This document shows positions 8,632 to 17,684 of a stretch of 64,000 nucleotides of DNA, one piece after another. Made by a program: the position numbers and the translations under genes. A model generated the notes under the pieces. It worked only from the letters and a program-made list of their open reading frames with translations. It did not search any database and was not told the origin of the DNA. Each line of letters opens with the position of its first letter. Position 1 is the stretch's first letter. Source of the DNA: Frigoribacterium sp. JB110 (GTDB taxonomy: Bacteria > Actinomycetota > Actinomycetes > Actinomycetales > Microbacteriaceae); the NCBI RefSeq assembly GCF_900163665.1, contig NZ_FUIA01000016.1:124001-188000 (forward strand), given 5' to 3'.

Positions 8632-9942
8632 ATGAAGCTGACACGCCCTACCCGCAGCCTGGCGGCCGCGGCCACGCTCTCCCTTTTCGCAGCGCTTACC
8701 CTGGCCGGATGCTCGTCGGCGGAAGTGCCCGACGACGCGGACGGCGATGTTGAGCTCGTGATCTGGACTTTCCTGAGCAGGGAGGGGACATCCCCTCGAG
8801 AAGTCGTCCTGAACGACTTGATCACGCAGTTCGAGGATGACCACCCCGGAGTCACGGTGTCGGTCGAGGCGCAGCCGTTCGAAGAGCTGGAGTCGAAGTT
8901 CATCACGGCTTCGCAGCGCGGTGATGCCCCTGACCTCATCTGGGCTCGCGACACATTCCTTTACCTCTTGGACGACGCTGGCTCACTCCTCGATCTTGAA
9001 GATCAGCTCAGTGAAGAGTTCAAGACCGAAGCGCTCCCCGACATGTTCGACGTGTTCACCGACAAGGCTGTCTTCGATGACCGCCGCGTCGCGTTGCCGC
9101 TGTGGCCCACCCCCGCGCAGACGATCTTCTACCGAAGCGACGTGCTACAGGCCGCCGGGTATGAGGCGCCGCCGCTGAACTGGGATGACATGCTCGATGC
9201 CCTCGGCCCGCTCACATCCGGCAATCAGTTCGGACTGGGGCTCCCGACGAACGACACCGGCGTGACGCCCTTCCTCATGCTTCTCAACGGATTCGAGGAT
9301 GAGGTGTTCGACCAGAAGACCGGCCGATTCGATCTGCTCGGAGACGAGTCAGTCCAGGTCGCCGAGACACTGCGTACGCTGGGCGCGTCGGGGGATGTGC
9401 CGGCCGATGCGATCAGCTCCACGGGGCAGGACGTGCAGGATCAGTTCGCCTCCGGCCGCTTCGCGATGGCGATGGCGTTCGGGCCGCGCTTCTCGGCTTA
9501 TCAGGAGAGTGCTGCCGGATACGACCCGTCAACGCTCCGCGTCAGCGCATGGCCCAGCTTCGACTCGGACAACCCGAGTGCACTGCTCGGCCCGTACTGG
9601 AACGTCGGCATTTCGGCCGAGACCGAGCACCCGGAAGAGGCGACAGCGCTTCTCGAAAGTCTCTACACGGTCGACGCATCCGCCCAGTGGGCCGAGGTCG
9701 CAGGTCAGGTGCCAGATCGTCGGTCGGTGCTGTCCGACCCGTTCTTCGAAACCGACCAGGGGAAGGTCATCGTCGACTTCGTGGAGATCATCGATGCGGA
9801 TGGCGCCAGGGTTCTTCCGCAGAAGCTCGAAGACGTCACCCAGCTGGCGAACGTCCTCAACGGTGTGACGCAGCGTCTGCTCGGCACCGATGAGGACGTC
9901 AAGAAGATCCTGAGCGATGCGAAGGCGGAACTCGGGTGGTAG
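8632..9942 (+). CDS. Sugar ABC transporter substrate-binding lipoprotein
   Basis: 436 residues. The N-terminal TLSLFAALTLAGCSSAEVPD is a lipoprotein signal with lipobox LAGC; the cysteine would be lipidated and anchored outside the membrane. The body has the extracellular solute-binding family 1 pattern (VELVIWTFLSREG, PFEELESKFITASQRGDAPD, PLWPTPAQTIFYRSD). ATG 8632 is chosen because GGAGG sits 7 nt upstream and the signal begins there; the ATG at 8596 lacks a ribosome site. It is the first gene of the operon and delivers the ligand to the two permeases that follow. The ligand is probably an oligosaccharide or sugar acid released by the divergent secreted lyase-like protein (inference). Confidence 0.9.
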   Translation: MKLTRPTRSLAAAATLSLFAALTLAGCSSAEVPDDADGDVELVIWTFLSREGTSPREVVLNDLITQFEDDHPGVTVSVEAQPFEELESKFITASQRGDAPDLIWARDTFLYLLDDAGSLLDLEDQLSEEFKTEALPDMFDVFTDKAVFDDRRVALPLWPTPAQTIFYRSDVLQAAGYEAPPLNWDDMLDALGPLTSGNQFGLGLPTNDTGVTPFLMLLNGFEDEVFDQKTGRFDLLGDESVQVAETLRTLGASGDVPADAISSTGQDVQDQFASGRFAMAMAFGPRFSAYQESAAGYDPSTLRVSAWPSFDSDNPSALLGPYWNVGISAETEHPEEATALLESLYTVDASAQWAEVAGQVPDRRSVLSDPFFETDQGKVIVDFVEIIDADGARVLPQKLEDVTQLANVLNGVTQRLLGTDEDVKKILSDAKAELGW

Positions 9943-10895
9943 CCGTCGAGACGGCAGCACCTCCGGCCATGGAAGGGCGGCCGGTCATCCCCGCCAAGGA
10001 GAAGCGCTCGGTCGCGCCATACGGACTGGTCGGCCCTGCACTCTTCCTCATCGTCGCCACGAACATCGTGCCAGGAGTGTGGGCGTTCTACCTGAGCCTT
10101 CGGGAGATGCTCTATTTCAACGACCGAGGTTTCGTCGGACTTGAGAACTACATCGGCTTCCTGTCGGCGCCGTCGACGTGGAAGGCCATCGGGGTCTCGT
10201 TGCAGTTCACCTTCCTCAGCCTGATCGTCGGTGGTGTGATCGCTCTGCTCACCGCGCTGGCTGTGAACCGGATGGGTGCACGCGGCCGATTCCTGATGAC
10301 TCTTTTCCTCATCCCCTGGGCGATGAGCCCACTCGTCGTCGCGATCCTCTGGAAATGGATCCTCGCGCCGTTCGACGGAGGACTCCTCAACGGGATTCTC
10401 GCCTTCTTCGCATTCGGTCCCGTCGCCGTGCTCTCTGACGGCATCGGGTCGATGGCGGCGCTGGTCGGTGTCGCGGTCTGGCGCACCTTCGCGTTCGCCG
10501 CGATCCTGCTCCTCGCCGGTCTCGCACAGATACCGGACGACCTCTACAAGGCGGCCTCGGTCGACGGGCAGAGCCGTTGGGAGCAGTTCCGCCGGATCAC
10601 GGTCCCGTTGCTTAAGCCTTCGATCCTGATCGTGCTGGCCACCCTCACGATCAGCTACTTCAACGAGGTGCAGGTGATCATCGGCCTCACTGAAGGCGGC
10701 CCGATCGGGAGCACTCAGACCCTGTCGTATCTGCTCTACCAGACCGGCTTCGAGGAGAGTAATCAGGGCTACGGCAACGCCGTCGCTGTCGTGATGTTCC
10801 TCATCAACATGGTGCTCATCCTGCTCTATGTGAAATTCCTCGGCGTCGGTGTCGAGAGACGGCGTAAGAAGGCCCCGAAGGAGGTCAGCGCGTGA
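9936..10895 (+). CDS. CUT1-family sugar ABC transporter permease (first)
   Basis: 319 residues with about six membrane helices and the cytoplasmic coupling loop DLYKAASVDGQSRWEQFRRI (EAA-type motif) in the C-terminal half. It pairs with the next permease to form the translocation pore of a carbohydrate-uptake ABC transporter. GTG 9936 overlaps the end of the binding-protein gene by 7 bp (stop TAG 9940-9942). An ATG at 9969 would be possible but would lose coupling. The N-terminal MalF-like extension is short. Operon position and the EAA loop make the call firm; the sugar is not known. Confidence 0.92.
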   Translation: MVAVETAAPPAMEGRPVIPAKEKRSVAPYGLVGPALFLIVATNIVPGVWAFYLSLREMLYFNDRGFVGLENYIGFLSAPSTWKAIGVSLQFTFLSLIVGGVIALLTALAVNRMGARGRFLMTLFLIPWAMSPLVVAILWKWILAPFDGGLLNGILAFFAFGPVAVLSDGIGSMAALVGVAVWRTFAFAAILLLAGLAQIPDDLYKAASVDGQSRWEQFRRITVPLLKPSILIVLATLTISYFNEVQVIIGLTEGGPIGSTQTLSYLLYQTGFEESNQGYGNAVAVVMFLINMVLILLYVKFLGVGVERRRKKAPKEVSA

Positions 10896-11728
10896 ATCGC
10901 ACCGGAGGTCTCATCGTGCGCCGCACGCTATTGGGCCTGCTTCTCATCGCAGCGCTCGTTCTCGTGATCGGCCCGCTGCTGTGGTCGCTGTCGACGTCAC
11001 TCAAACCGACCAATGAGATCCTCTCGGCGCCGCCGCTGCTGATCCCCGACACGGTGACGGGCGATCACTATGCCCGGTTAGTTCGCGAGGGGGTGGGCGT
11101 CAATTTCTGGAACAGCATGATCAACGCGATCTCCACTGTTGTGGTCGCGCTCATCGTCGGCACTGCGGCAGGCTACGCACTCTCCCGTTACCGGTTCACC
11201 GGCTCCAAGCCGATGCTCCTGCTCTTCGTCGCGGCGATGACGATCCCGGCATACTCCCTTCTACTGCCGACGCAGGTGCTGTTCGACGGGATGGGGCTGC
11301 TGAACACCGCGGCCACTCTCCCAATCCTCTACAGCGCCCACGCGATCCCGCTCGTGGTGTGGGTCACCAAGACGCAGTTCGACGCGCTGCCGATCGAACT
11401 CGAGCAGGCGGCTGCCGTCGACGGATACTCGCGCTGGGAGTCCGTGCGCAAGATCGTCCTCCCGGGGGCGAAGCCCGCTCTGATCGCCGGCGCCGCATAC
11501 GCCTTCCTCGTCGCATGGAACGACTACATCACCGCCGCGACGATGACCTCATCGCCGCAACTGCGGACACTGCCGGTCGCCCTCATCTTCTACCAGGGGT
11601 TCAGCGGCCGCGAATGGGGTCCGCTGATGGCGGGCGTCGTCATCGCGACCATCCCCCCTGTCGTTCTCTTCATCGTTTTTCGACGCTACCTCATCGGGGG
11701 ATTCCTCTCCGGTGCGATCAAAGGATGA
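10892..11728 (+). CDS. CUT1-family sugar ABC transporter permease (second)
   Basis: 278 residues, MalG-type. The first helix is LLGLLLIAALVLVIGPLLWS, followed by SLSTSLKPTNEI. The EAA loop is ELEQAAAVDGYSRWESVRKI. The GTG start at 10892 overlaps the TGA of the preceding gene (GTGA), so the two permeases are translationally coupled. About six membrane helices; partner of the first permease and of the ATPase encoded next. Confidence 0.92.
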   Translation: MNRTGGLIVRRTLLGLLLIAALVLVIGPLLWSLSTSLKPTNEILSAPPLLIPDTVTGDHYARLVREGVGVNFWNSMINAISTVVVALIVGTAAGYALSRYRFTGSKPMLLLFVAAMTIPAYSLLLPTQVLFDGMGLLNTAATLPILYSAHAIPLVVWVTKTQFDALPIELEQAAAVDGYSRWESVRKIVLPGAKPALIAGAAYAFLVAWNDYITAATMTSSPQLRTLPVALIFYQGFSGREWGPLMAGVVIATIPPVVLFIVFRRYLIGGFLSGAIKG

Positions 11729-11735
11729 CGCCGTC

Positions 11736-12869
11736 ATGAGCAACACAGCCGAGTACACCCCAGGCATCGCAGCACCGATCAGACTGCGCAACCTCACCAA
11801 GAGCTTCGGCGGCGGGCGCAATGCCGTCGATTCCCTCACGCTCGACATCGAGGCGGGACAGTTCGTCACCTTCCTCGGGCCCTCCGGATGCGGCAAGAGC
11901 ACCTCACTGCACATGATCGCCGGTCTCGAGAAGGCCACGAGCGGGTCGATCGAGATCGGCGGACGGGACGTGTCCACGCTGCCCCCCCAGGAACGCGACA
12001 TCGCGATGGTGTTCCAGAGCTACGCGCTCTACCCGCACTACACCGTCCGGGAGAACATCGCGTTCCCGCTCAGGGCCAAGCGCCGCAAGACGTCCAAGGA
12101 GGAGATCGATCGTCGCGTCGACTACGCGAGCAGTGTGCTCGGGCTCGGTGATCTGTTGGACAGGTACCCTCGCGAGCTCAGCGGTGGGCAGCGGCAACGC
12201 GTCGCGCTTGGTCGCGCGACCGTGCGTCAGCCGGCGGCCTTCCTCCTGGACGAACCGTTGTCGAATCTCGACCTGCAGCTGCGGATCGAGACGAGAACGG
12301 AACTCAAAGAACTCCATCAGCGATTGGGCGCGACGATGGTCTACGTCACGCACGATCAGGCGGAGGCGATGGTGCTCTCCGACACCGTCGTGCTCATGCG
12401 CGCGGGAGTCGTACAGCAGATCGGCTCCCCGCTGGACTGCTACAACAACCCGGCGAACACCTTTGTCGCCACGTTCCTCGGAGAGCCGGGGATGAACCTC
12501 ATACCAGGCTCTGTCAACGGCCATCGCTTCGAAGGGCCCGCAGGCGCGGTCGCGCTCGACAGAGCCCTGCCGGCATGCGTCGGTGAAGTTCTCCTCGGCG
12601 TCCGACCAGAGAATCTCCTGATCGGACCTGAAGGCGCCGAGGGCCTCCACGCGCAGGTGCACGGCGTGGAAGCACTCGGATCACGCACGCTCGTCCGCCT
12701 GCAGACCGGCGACCGGACGATCGTCGCCAGCGTCCCACCGTCGACGACGTTCCAGGCCGGAGCTGCCGTCTCGGTGCGCATTGCCGGCCAGGAGGCGATC
12801 CGCCTCTTCCGCAGCGGCGACGGCAGCGCGATCGCAGACGAGCCTGCCGCACACCGCGCCCACGCCTGA
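11736..12869 (+). CDS. Sugar ABC transporter ATP-binding protein (UgpC/MsmK type)
   Basis: 377 residues. Walker A GPSGCGKST near residue 50, signature LSGGQRQRVALGRATV near 145, Walker B AFLLDEPLSNLD near 167, switch histidine in VTHDQAEAM near 200. A C-terminal TOBE-type region (LGVRPENLLI) is typical of CUT1 ATPases. ATG 11736 is chosen because the first residues match the family; an earlier start at 11712 overlaps the permease. Having the ATPase encoded in the operon suggests a dedicated rather than shared transporter. Confidence 0.92.
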   Translation: MSNTAEYTPGIAAPIRLRNLTKSFGGGRNAVDSLTLDIEAGQFVTFLGPSGCGKSTSLHMIAGLEKATSGSIEIGGRDVSTLPPQERDIAMVFQSYALYPHYTVRENIAFPLRAKRRKTSKEEIDRRVDYASSVLGLGDLLDRYPRELSGGQRQRVALGRATVRQPAAFLLDEPLSNLDLQLRIETRTELKELHQRLGATMVYVTHDQAEAMVLSDTVVLMRAGVVQQIGSPLDCYNNPANTFVATFLGEPGMNLIPGSVNGHRFEGPAGAVALDRALPACVGEVLLGVRPENLLIGPEGAEGLHAQVHGVEALGSRTLVRLQTGDRTIVASVPPSTTFQAGAAVSVRIAGQEAIRLFRSGDGSAIADEPAAHRAHA

Positions 12870-12900
12870 CCCCACACCGAACCCCTTTTGGAGAAACAGA

Positions 12901-13653
12901 ATGTCTCAGCGAGTCACCTTCATCACCGGAGCCGCAGGCGACCTCGGAAGCGCCGTCGCCCGACGCCTCGCGGCGAACGGGGACGCCCTGATCCTGGCCG
13001 ACGTGGATGCCGATCGCCTCAGCGCGCTCGAGCAGGAGCTCAGCCACCTTGGACACGGCGTCCTCACGCGGCAGTTGGACGTCACGGACGAGGATGCGGT
13101 GCGAGCCGTCGTGGATGCCGGAGTGACGCAGTTCGGCACGATCACCTCGCTGTTCAATAACGCGGGCATCTCCGGAGGAACCTTCCCCCTGCCGGAGCAT
13201 CCGCTCGACGACTTCCGTCGCACGATCGACATCAACCTCGTCGCGATGTTCGTCGTGCTCAAGCATGCGCTTCCGGTGATCGCACAGAACGACGACGGAT
13301 GGGTCGTCAACACGGCATCCGAGGCAGGACTCAAGGCCAACGAGCGCCGAGGGGCTTACGCTGCGGCGAAAGCCGGAGTCATCCAGCTCTCGCGAGCAGC
13401 AGCGCTGGAGTACAGCCGAGAAGGTGTGCGGGTGAACGCCCTGTGCCCCGGCCCGCTCGAAGGAAAGCTCATGCGTGTCTCCGAGGGAGGAATGCCCGAC
13501 CCGGAGGAGTTCAGAGCCCGGATCACGGCGGCATCGGCCGTGGGCCGTTACGGTGCGCCCGACGAGGTCGCCGGTTTCGTGACTTACCTGCTCACCGAAG
13601 CGCCTGGATACCTCACCGGGGCGACACTGTCGGCCGACGGGTGTCGCCGATGA
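12901..13653 (+). CDS. SDR-family dehydrogenase, probable sugar 1-dehydrogenase
   Basis: 250 residues, classical short-chain dehydrogenase. Nucleotide-binding TGAAGDLG near residue 9, NNAG near 86, catalytic Ser in NTAS, YAAAK catalytic Tyr/Lys near 155. The C-terminal GYLTGATLSADGCRR is classical. GGAG lies 8 nt upstream of ATG 12901. It follows the transporter ATPase by 31 bp and overlaps the dehydratase gene by 4 bp. By analogy with L-rhamnose and L-fucose oxidative pathways it would oxidise the free sugar to the lactone. The other SDR in the operon could hold this role instead; substrate is inferred. Confidence 0.82.
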   Translation: MSQRVTFITGAAGDLGSAVARRLAANGDALILADVDADRLSALEQELSHLGHGVLTRQLDVTDEDAVRAVVDAGVTQFGTITSLFNNAGISGGTFPLPEHPLDDFRRTIDINLVAMFVVLKHALPVIAQNDDGWVVNTASEAGLKANERRGAYAAAKAGVIQLSRAAALEYSREGVRVNALCPGPLEGKLMRVSEGGMPDPEEFRARITAASAVGRYGAPDEVAGFVTYLLTEAPGYLTGATLSADGCRR

Positions 13654-14780
13654 GCAAGATCGCACAGATCTCCGTCTCCGGCATCCGCTACCCGTCCGGT
13701 TCCCTGCACAAGACTCGATGGGGCGCGCACGAAGAAGCGTGCATCGTCGAGATCGTAGACGCGGACGGTCATCGTGGGTCGTCGATCGCCCGCTGCCATG
13801 CCGGCCGCAGCGCCGCCGCCTTCCGCGAGGAGATCGAGGCGCTCAGCCACGTTGTGCTCGGCGCTCAGGTCGACGATGTGGACGGAATCCGTTCGGTATT
13901 CGAGCGCGCGCTGCATATCCATCTGGCGCAGTATGTGTCGATCTTCGCCGTGAGCGCGATCGACGTCGCACTGTGGGATCTGCTGGGTGTCGCACGTGGC
14001 CTGCCCGTGCGCACCCTCATCGATCCGGCCGCCGAGCCCGTGGACAGAGTGCCGGCGTACGCCAGCCTTCCCCACGTGCACTCGACGGCACAGGCGATCG
14101 ATGTCGCGCACGAGACGTACGCTGCGGGCTTCGAGACGGTGAAGCTGCACTCGAGTGGCAGTGTGCAGCTCGACGTCGAGATCGTCACCGCTCTGCGCGC
14201 TGAATTCGGTGCGGATGCCGGCATGGCGTTCGACGCAGCCAGAGCATTCAGCCGCGACCAAGCGCGCACCCTCGCAGTCAGTCTGCACGAGCTCGGCTTC
14301 CTCTGGTTCGAGGAGCCGTTCGGTCCGTTCGCCGATGAGGACTGCGCATGGCTCTTCGACCAGGTTCCCATTCCGATCGCCGGTTTCGAGACGGCGCCTG
14401 GCAGTCCCGACAGTGCCCGATGGGCGATGGAGCGCGGCATCGTGCAGCGCCTGCTCGTCGACTGCTACTGGAAAGCGGGAATCTCCGGAGCGAAGCGTGT
14501 CGTCGACACGGCAGAGACTCTCGGGCAGAAGCTGCTCGTGCACCATGGTGCCTCGACTGCCATGAACCTCGCGAACATGCAGCTGGCCGCTGTCCGGCCC
14601 TCCCTCGGACCGATCGAGCTGCTTGCACCCTTCGGCGAGTATGACGTCGCCGCCTACCTGCCTGAACTCGCACCGGGGAAGGGCATCATCCTGCCGACTG
14701 AACCAGGACTGGGGCTCCGGTGGGACGAGGACTTCGTCGCCGCTCACCGGGTCGGCGACGTCCGGACGATTCGGGGTTGA
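13650..14780 (+). CDS. Enolase-superfamily sugar-acid dehydratase
   Basis: 376 residues, mandelate racemase/muconate lactonizing type. Motifs in order: VKLHSSG (the catalytic-lysine strand), MAFDAARAFS (first metal Asp), FLWFEEPFG (second ligand Glu), PIAGFETAPGS (third Glu), LLVDCYWKAGIS (Asp of the Asp-His dyad) and KLLVHHGAST (His). The family includes L-rhamnonate, L-fuconate and galactonate dehydratases that turn the sugar acid into a 2-keto-3-deoxy acid. The usual KxK is KLH here, so the second lysine is missing; this may set substrate or stereochemistry. ATGA overlap with the preceding SDR gene. Confidence 0.85.
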   Translation: MSKIAQISVSGIRYPSGSLHKTRWGAHEEACIVEIVDADGHRGSSIARCHAGRSAAAFREEIEALSHVVLGAQVDDVDGIRSVFERALHIHLAQYVSIFAVSAIDVALWDLLGVARGLPVRTLIDPAAEPVDRVPAYASLPHVHSTAQAIDVAHETYAAGFETVKLHSSGSVQLDVEIVTALRAEFGADAGMAFDAARAFSRDQARTLAVSLHELGFLWFEEPFGPFADEDCAWLFDQVPIPIAGFETAPGSPDSARWAMERGIVQRLLVDCYWKAGISGAKRVVDTAETLGQKLLVHHGASTAMNLANMQLAAVRPSLGPIELLAPFGEYDVAAYLPELAPGKGIILPTEPGLGLRWDEDFVAAHRVGDVRTIRG

Positions 14781-14781
14781 T

Positions 14782-15654
14782 GTGAGTACGGTCGCTGTCG
14801 TCGGCTCCGGCGCCATCGGAATGGTGCTGGCGGATGCCGCGGCTCGAGCAGGCTGCACTGTCGTGCTGTGCGGCGCGCGTGCGGTCGAGCAGCTCACCGT
14901 CATCGGACCAGACGGCGTGCGCACCACGACAGTCGCGGTGTGTCGCGACCCCCGCGATGCGGTGTCGGTCGACATCGTGCTGCTCGCGGTCAAACGCCAG
15001 GATTCGTATGCTCTGGATGAGTGGTCTGGTCTGATAGCACCCGACACTCTCGTCGTGCGCGCGCAGAACGGCGTCGACCCTGCCCCGACCGGCGGCGCGT
15101 ACGGGCAGGTCGTGCCGAGCGTCGTGCGATTCGGTGCCACCAGGGTCGCTGCGGGCATTGTGCTGCGCGCCTCGTCGGATCTGCTCGTCGTTCCCCCTGA
15201 AGGGGCATCGCTGGCAGACCATCTCTCCGCAGACTCGGTGCGCGTCGAAGTCGCCGAGGATTTCCGCGTCGAGCAATGGCGTAAGTTCGCCATGAACATC
15301 TGCGCGGGCGGGCTGACCACACTGTTCGATCGGGGCCTTGAGATCTTCACCGACCCGTTCGTGCAGGTCATCGCTCGCGCGCTGCTCGACGAGGTGCGTG
15401 CGGTCGCTGCTGCCGATGGAGTCCGACTGGAGGCCTCCATCGCCGAGCACACGATCACGGATCTCGCCGGACGGCCGTACGGGACGACGACGTCGATGCT
15501 GAGAGACGCGCGGGCGGGGAATCCGTTGGAACTGGATGCCCACGGTGCCGAGCTCGTACGCATCGCCGAGTGGCACGACATTCACGCGCCGGTCAATGCG
15601 CGTCTCGTCGATGCTCTTGCCGCGAGCGTCCGATACGAGGAGAGGGTCCGATGA
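14782..15654 (+). CDS. Ketopantoate reductase (ApbA/PanE)-like oxidoreductase
   Basis: 290 residues. It begins VSTVAVVGSGAIGMVLADAA, a Rossmann nucleotide site, followed by QNGVDP and a C-terminal helical domain with EVAEDFRVEQWRKFAMNICA, which carries the family Lys. GTG 14782 lies 1 nt after the preceding stop codon. Genuine panE is rarely found in sugar operons, so it likely reduces another 2-keto acid, or acts on an intermediate of this pathway. The preceding dehydratase and following GlcG-like gene place it inside the operon. Function beyond family is unknown. Confidence 0.8.
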   Translation: MSTVAVVGSGAIGMVLADAAARAGCTVVLCGARAVEQLTVIGPDGVRTTTVAVCRDPRDAVSVDIVLLAVKRQDSYALDEWSGLIAPDTLVVRAQNGVDPAPTGGAYGQVVPSVVRFGATRVAAGIVLRASSDLLVVPPEGASLADHLSADSVRVEVAEDFRVEQWRKFAMNICAGGLTTLFDRGLEIFTDPFVQVIARALLDEVRAVAAADGVRLEASIAEHTITDLAGRPYGTTTSMLRDARAGNPLELDAHGAELVRIAEWHDIHAPVNARLVDALAASVRYEERVR

Positions 15655-16094
15655 GCGCTCGTCTCACAGCAGAAGCCGCGCGGGCCGCGGTCGATGCAGC
15701 GACGTCCGCCGCTGCCGCGCGAGGCCTCGCCGTCACGGTCGTTGTCCTCGATGACGCCGCCGTTCCGACGCGCCTCGCGCGGATGAACGGAGCCAGAGCG
15801 CTCAGCGTGGACCTCGCGACGCGCAAGGCGGAGACGGCTGCCCGCACCGGCCGAGCCACCCACGAATGGGCGGGCATGCTTCGCGGCGACGAAGATCTTG
15901 CTCGCTCGGCTCTGGCTTCGATGCCAGGTCTTGTTCTGTTCGGCGGCGGAGTGCCCATCCACAGGTTCGATGCGGTGATCGGCGCCATCGGCGTCTCCGG
16001 TGCCGCACAGGAAGAAGATCAGCAACTCGCGGAGCAGGCCGTAGCGGCTCTGCTCCGACAGCTCACACAGGAAGAGGGATCCGACGATGACTGA
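15651..16094 (+). CDS. GlcG/HbpS-family heme-binding-type protein
   Basis: 147 residues, DUF336 fold: MSARLTAEAARAAVDAATSA, AVTVVVLDDAAVP, ARALSVDLATRKAETAAR, a GGGVPI loop and GAIGVSG. HbpS of Streptomyces binds heme extracellularly; GlcG-type members occur in glycolate and other catabolic operons with unknown role. No signal peptide is visible, so this one is probably cytoplasmic. ATGA overlap with the reductase gene before it, and an 8-bp overlap with the SDR gene after it. Its place in a sugar-acid operon is unexplained. Confidence 0.82.
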   Translation: MSARLTAEAARAAVDAATSAAAARGLAVTVVVLDDAAVPTRLARMNGARALSVDLATRKAETAARTGRATHEWAGMLRGDEDLARSALASMPGLVLFGGGVPIHRFDAVIGAIGVSGAAQEEDQQLAEQAVAALLRQLTQEEGSDDD

Positions 16095-16845
16095 CCTAGA
16101 CGCTTTCGCAGGTCTGACTTTGGATGGCCAGCGTGTACTCGTCGTCGGCGCAGGAGCCGGCATTGGCGCGGCCGCGGCGCGACTGCTCAGCCGACGTGGT
16201 GCTGAGGTGATCTGCGCGGATCGTCATGCAGATGACGCGCGCGCTGTCGCGGCTGGCATTCGCGGGGAGGGGACCCACCTCGACGTGACGGACCAGGGTG
16301 AGGTGCAGGAGGTGATCCGAGGCGTTCTCGCCGAAGGTCCACTGCACGCCCTCGTCAACTGCGCGGGGGCCACCGGCCGAACCGGCGTGCGCAGCGAAGA
16401 CGTCCCGGTCGGCGACTTCGATCGAGTGTGGGACATCAACACGCGAGGAGCCTTCCTGCTCGCTCAGGCTGTTCTTCCGCACATGGTCGATCAGGGCTAC
16501 GGGCGGATACTGCACGTCGCATCGATCGCAGGCAAGGAGGGCAACGCGGGAATGGTGTCGTATTCGGCATCCAAGGCCGGTCTCATCGGGATGGTCAAGG
16601 CGATGGGCAAGGAGTATGCACAGACGGGTGTGACGATCAACTCGCTCGCACCCGCCGTGATCCGCACCGCGATGGTCGCTGAGATGCCGGAGGAGCAGGT
16701 CGCGTACATGACGGAGAAGATACCGATGAATCGCTGTGGAACGCTCGACGAGGTGGCAGAGGCGATCTGCTGGGCGGTCTCGCCGGCGGCGAGTTTCACG
16801 ACGGGCTTCGTCTATGACCTCAGCGGCGGACGGGCGGTGTACTGA
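16087..16845 (+). CDS. SDR-family dehydrogenase, probable 2-keto-3-deoxy-sugar-acid dehydrogenase
   Basis: 252 residues, classical SDR: VVGAGAGIGAAAARLL near residue 20, NCAGATG, catalytic HVASIAG and YSASK near 160, C-terminal TTGFVYDLSGGRAVY. In the L-fucose and L-rhamnose diketo-hydrolase routes an SDR oxidises the 2-keto-3-deoxy acid to the 2,4-diketo acid, which an FAH-family enzyme cleaves; here the FAH gene follows with a 1-bp stop/start overlap, supporting this role. The gene overlaps the upstream GlcG-like gene by 8 bp. Family is firm, reaction inferred. Confidence 0.83.
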   Translation: MTDLDAFAGLTLDGQRVLVVGAGAGIGAAAARLLSRRGAEVICADRHADDARAVAAGIRGEGTHLDVTDQGEVQEVIRGVLAEGPLHALVNCAGATGRTGVRSEDVPVGDFDRVWDINTRGAFLLAQAVLPHMVDQGYGRILHVASIAGKEGNAGMVSYSASKAGLIGMVKAMGKEYAQTGVTINSLAPAVIRTAMVAEMPEEQVAYMTEKIPMNRCGTLDEVAEAICWAVSPAASFTTGFVYDLSGGRAVY

Positions 16846-17660
16846 TGAAGGTCGCCACCGTGCAGACCTCGGGTGGATCACGTGTGGTCCGGGTCGAGGA
16901 TGATGGTTCGTTCCGCGCGCTCGCGCTGGCCGGCGTCGATATGCGTGACGTGCTGGCTGGCCGCGCAATCGACGTCGCAGAGACGGTGGATGCGGATGCG
17001 GTACTCGCGCCGTTGAGGCCAGGCAAGATCGTCGCGATCGGACTCAACTATCTCGACCACGTACGTGAGTCAGGGATGGACCTGCCTGGCGAGCCTCTCA
17101 TCTTTACTAAGTTCACCTCCTCGGTCATCGGCACAGGAGAGCCGATCATCTTCGACCCGTCGTTCGCGACAAGAGTCGATTGGGAGGTCGAGCTTGCCGT
17201 CGTGATCGGCCGCACCGCGCGCGATGTCGCAGCGGACGACGCGCTCTCGTATGTGTTTGGCTATACCGTCGCCAATGACGTGTCAGCGCGAGATCTGCAG
17301 CTCGGTGACGGGCAATGGGTACGCGGCAAGAGCCTGGACACGTTCTGTCCGTTGGGGCCGTGGATCACCACGGCCGATGAGGTCATCGACCCGCAGGCGC
17401 TCTCGCTCACGACACGCGTCGACGGTGAGCTGGTTCAGGATTCGTCCACTGGAGAGATGATCTTCTCGGTCGCGGAGATCATCGCGTTCTGCTCGCGAGC
17501 GTTCACCCTCGAGGTGGGGGATGTCATCCTCACCGGCACACCGTGGGGATGCGGCGAGTTCGCCACACCTCGCCGAAGCCTCAAGGACGGTGAGGTCGTC
17601 GAGGTGGAGGTCAGCGGGCTGGGGGTGCTGTCAAACCAGGTCATCGCACCGGGGCGGTGA
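16845..17660 (+). CDS. Fumarylacetoacetate-hydrolase-family enzyme, probable 2,4-diketo-3-deoxy acid hydrolase
   Basis: 271 residues. The FAH catalytic domain begins near residue 60: GLNYLDHVRESG, then the metal-site strand VDWEVELAVVIGRTARDV (Glu pair) and ANDVSARD (Asp). GKSLDTFCPLGPWI and a VGDVILTGTPWGCGEF loop are typical of diketo-acid hydrolases. Such enzymes cut the 2,4-diketo-3-deoxy sugar acid into pyruvate and lactate. ATG 16845 overlaps the SDR stop by 1 bp. It is the last operon gene, convergent with the IclR regulator 24 bp away; no clear terminator was seen between them. Confidence 0.86.
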   Translation: MKVATVQTSGGSRVVRVEDDGSFRALALAGVDMRDVLAGRAIDVAETVDADAVLAPLRPGKIVAIGLNYLDHVRESGMDLPGEPLIFTKFTSSVIGTGEPIIFDPSFATRVDWEVELAVVIGRTARDVAADDALSYVFGYTVANDVSARDLQLGDGQWVRGKSLDTFCPLGPWITTADEVIDPQALSLTTRVDGELVQDSSTGEMIFSVAEIIAFCSRAFTLEVGDVILTGTPWGCGEFATPRRSLKDGEVVEVEVSGLGVLSNQVIAPGR

Positions 17661-17684
17661 AAGCCCCCACCTTGGGATGCTCGC

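Noticed and set aside
8409..8954. N-terminal extension of the lyase-like gene to 8954
   Set aside because: It would read through the divergent promoter and the first codons of the transporter gene; the secretion signal starts at 8408.
13584..15581. A long open frame (665 codons) on the minus strand across the dehydratase and ketopantoate-reductase genes
   Set aside because: Composition is that of a mirror frame of GC-rich genes; no domain, ribosome site or sensible start, and both plus-strand genes are clearly real.
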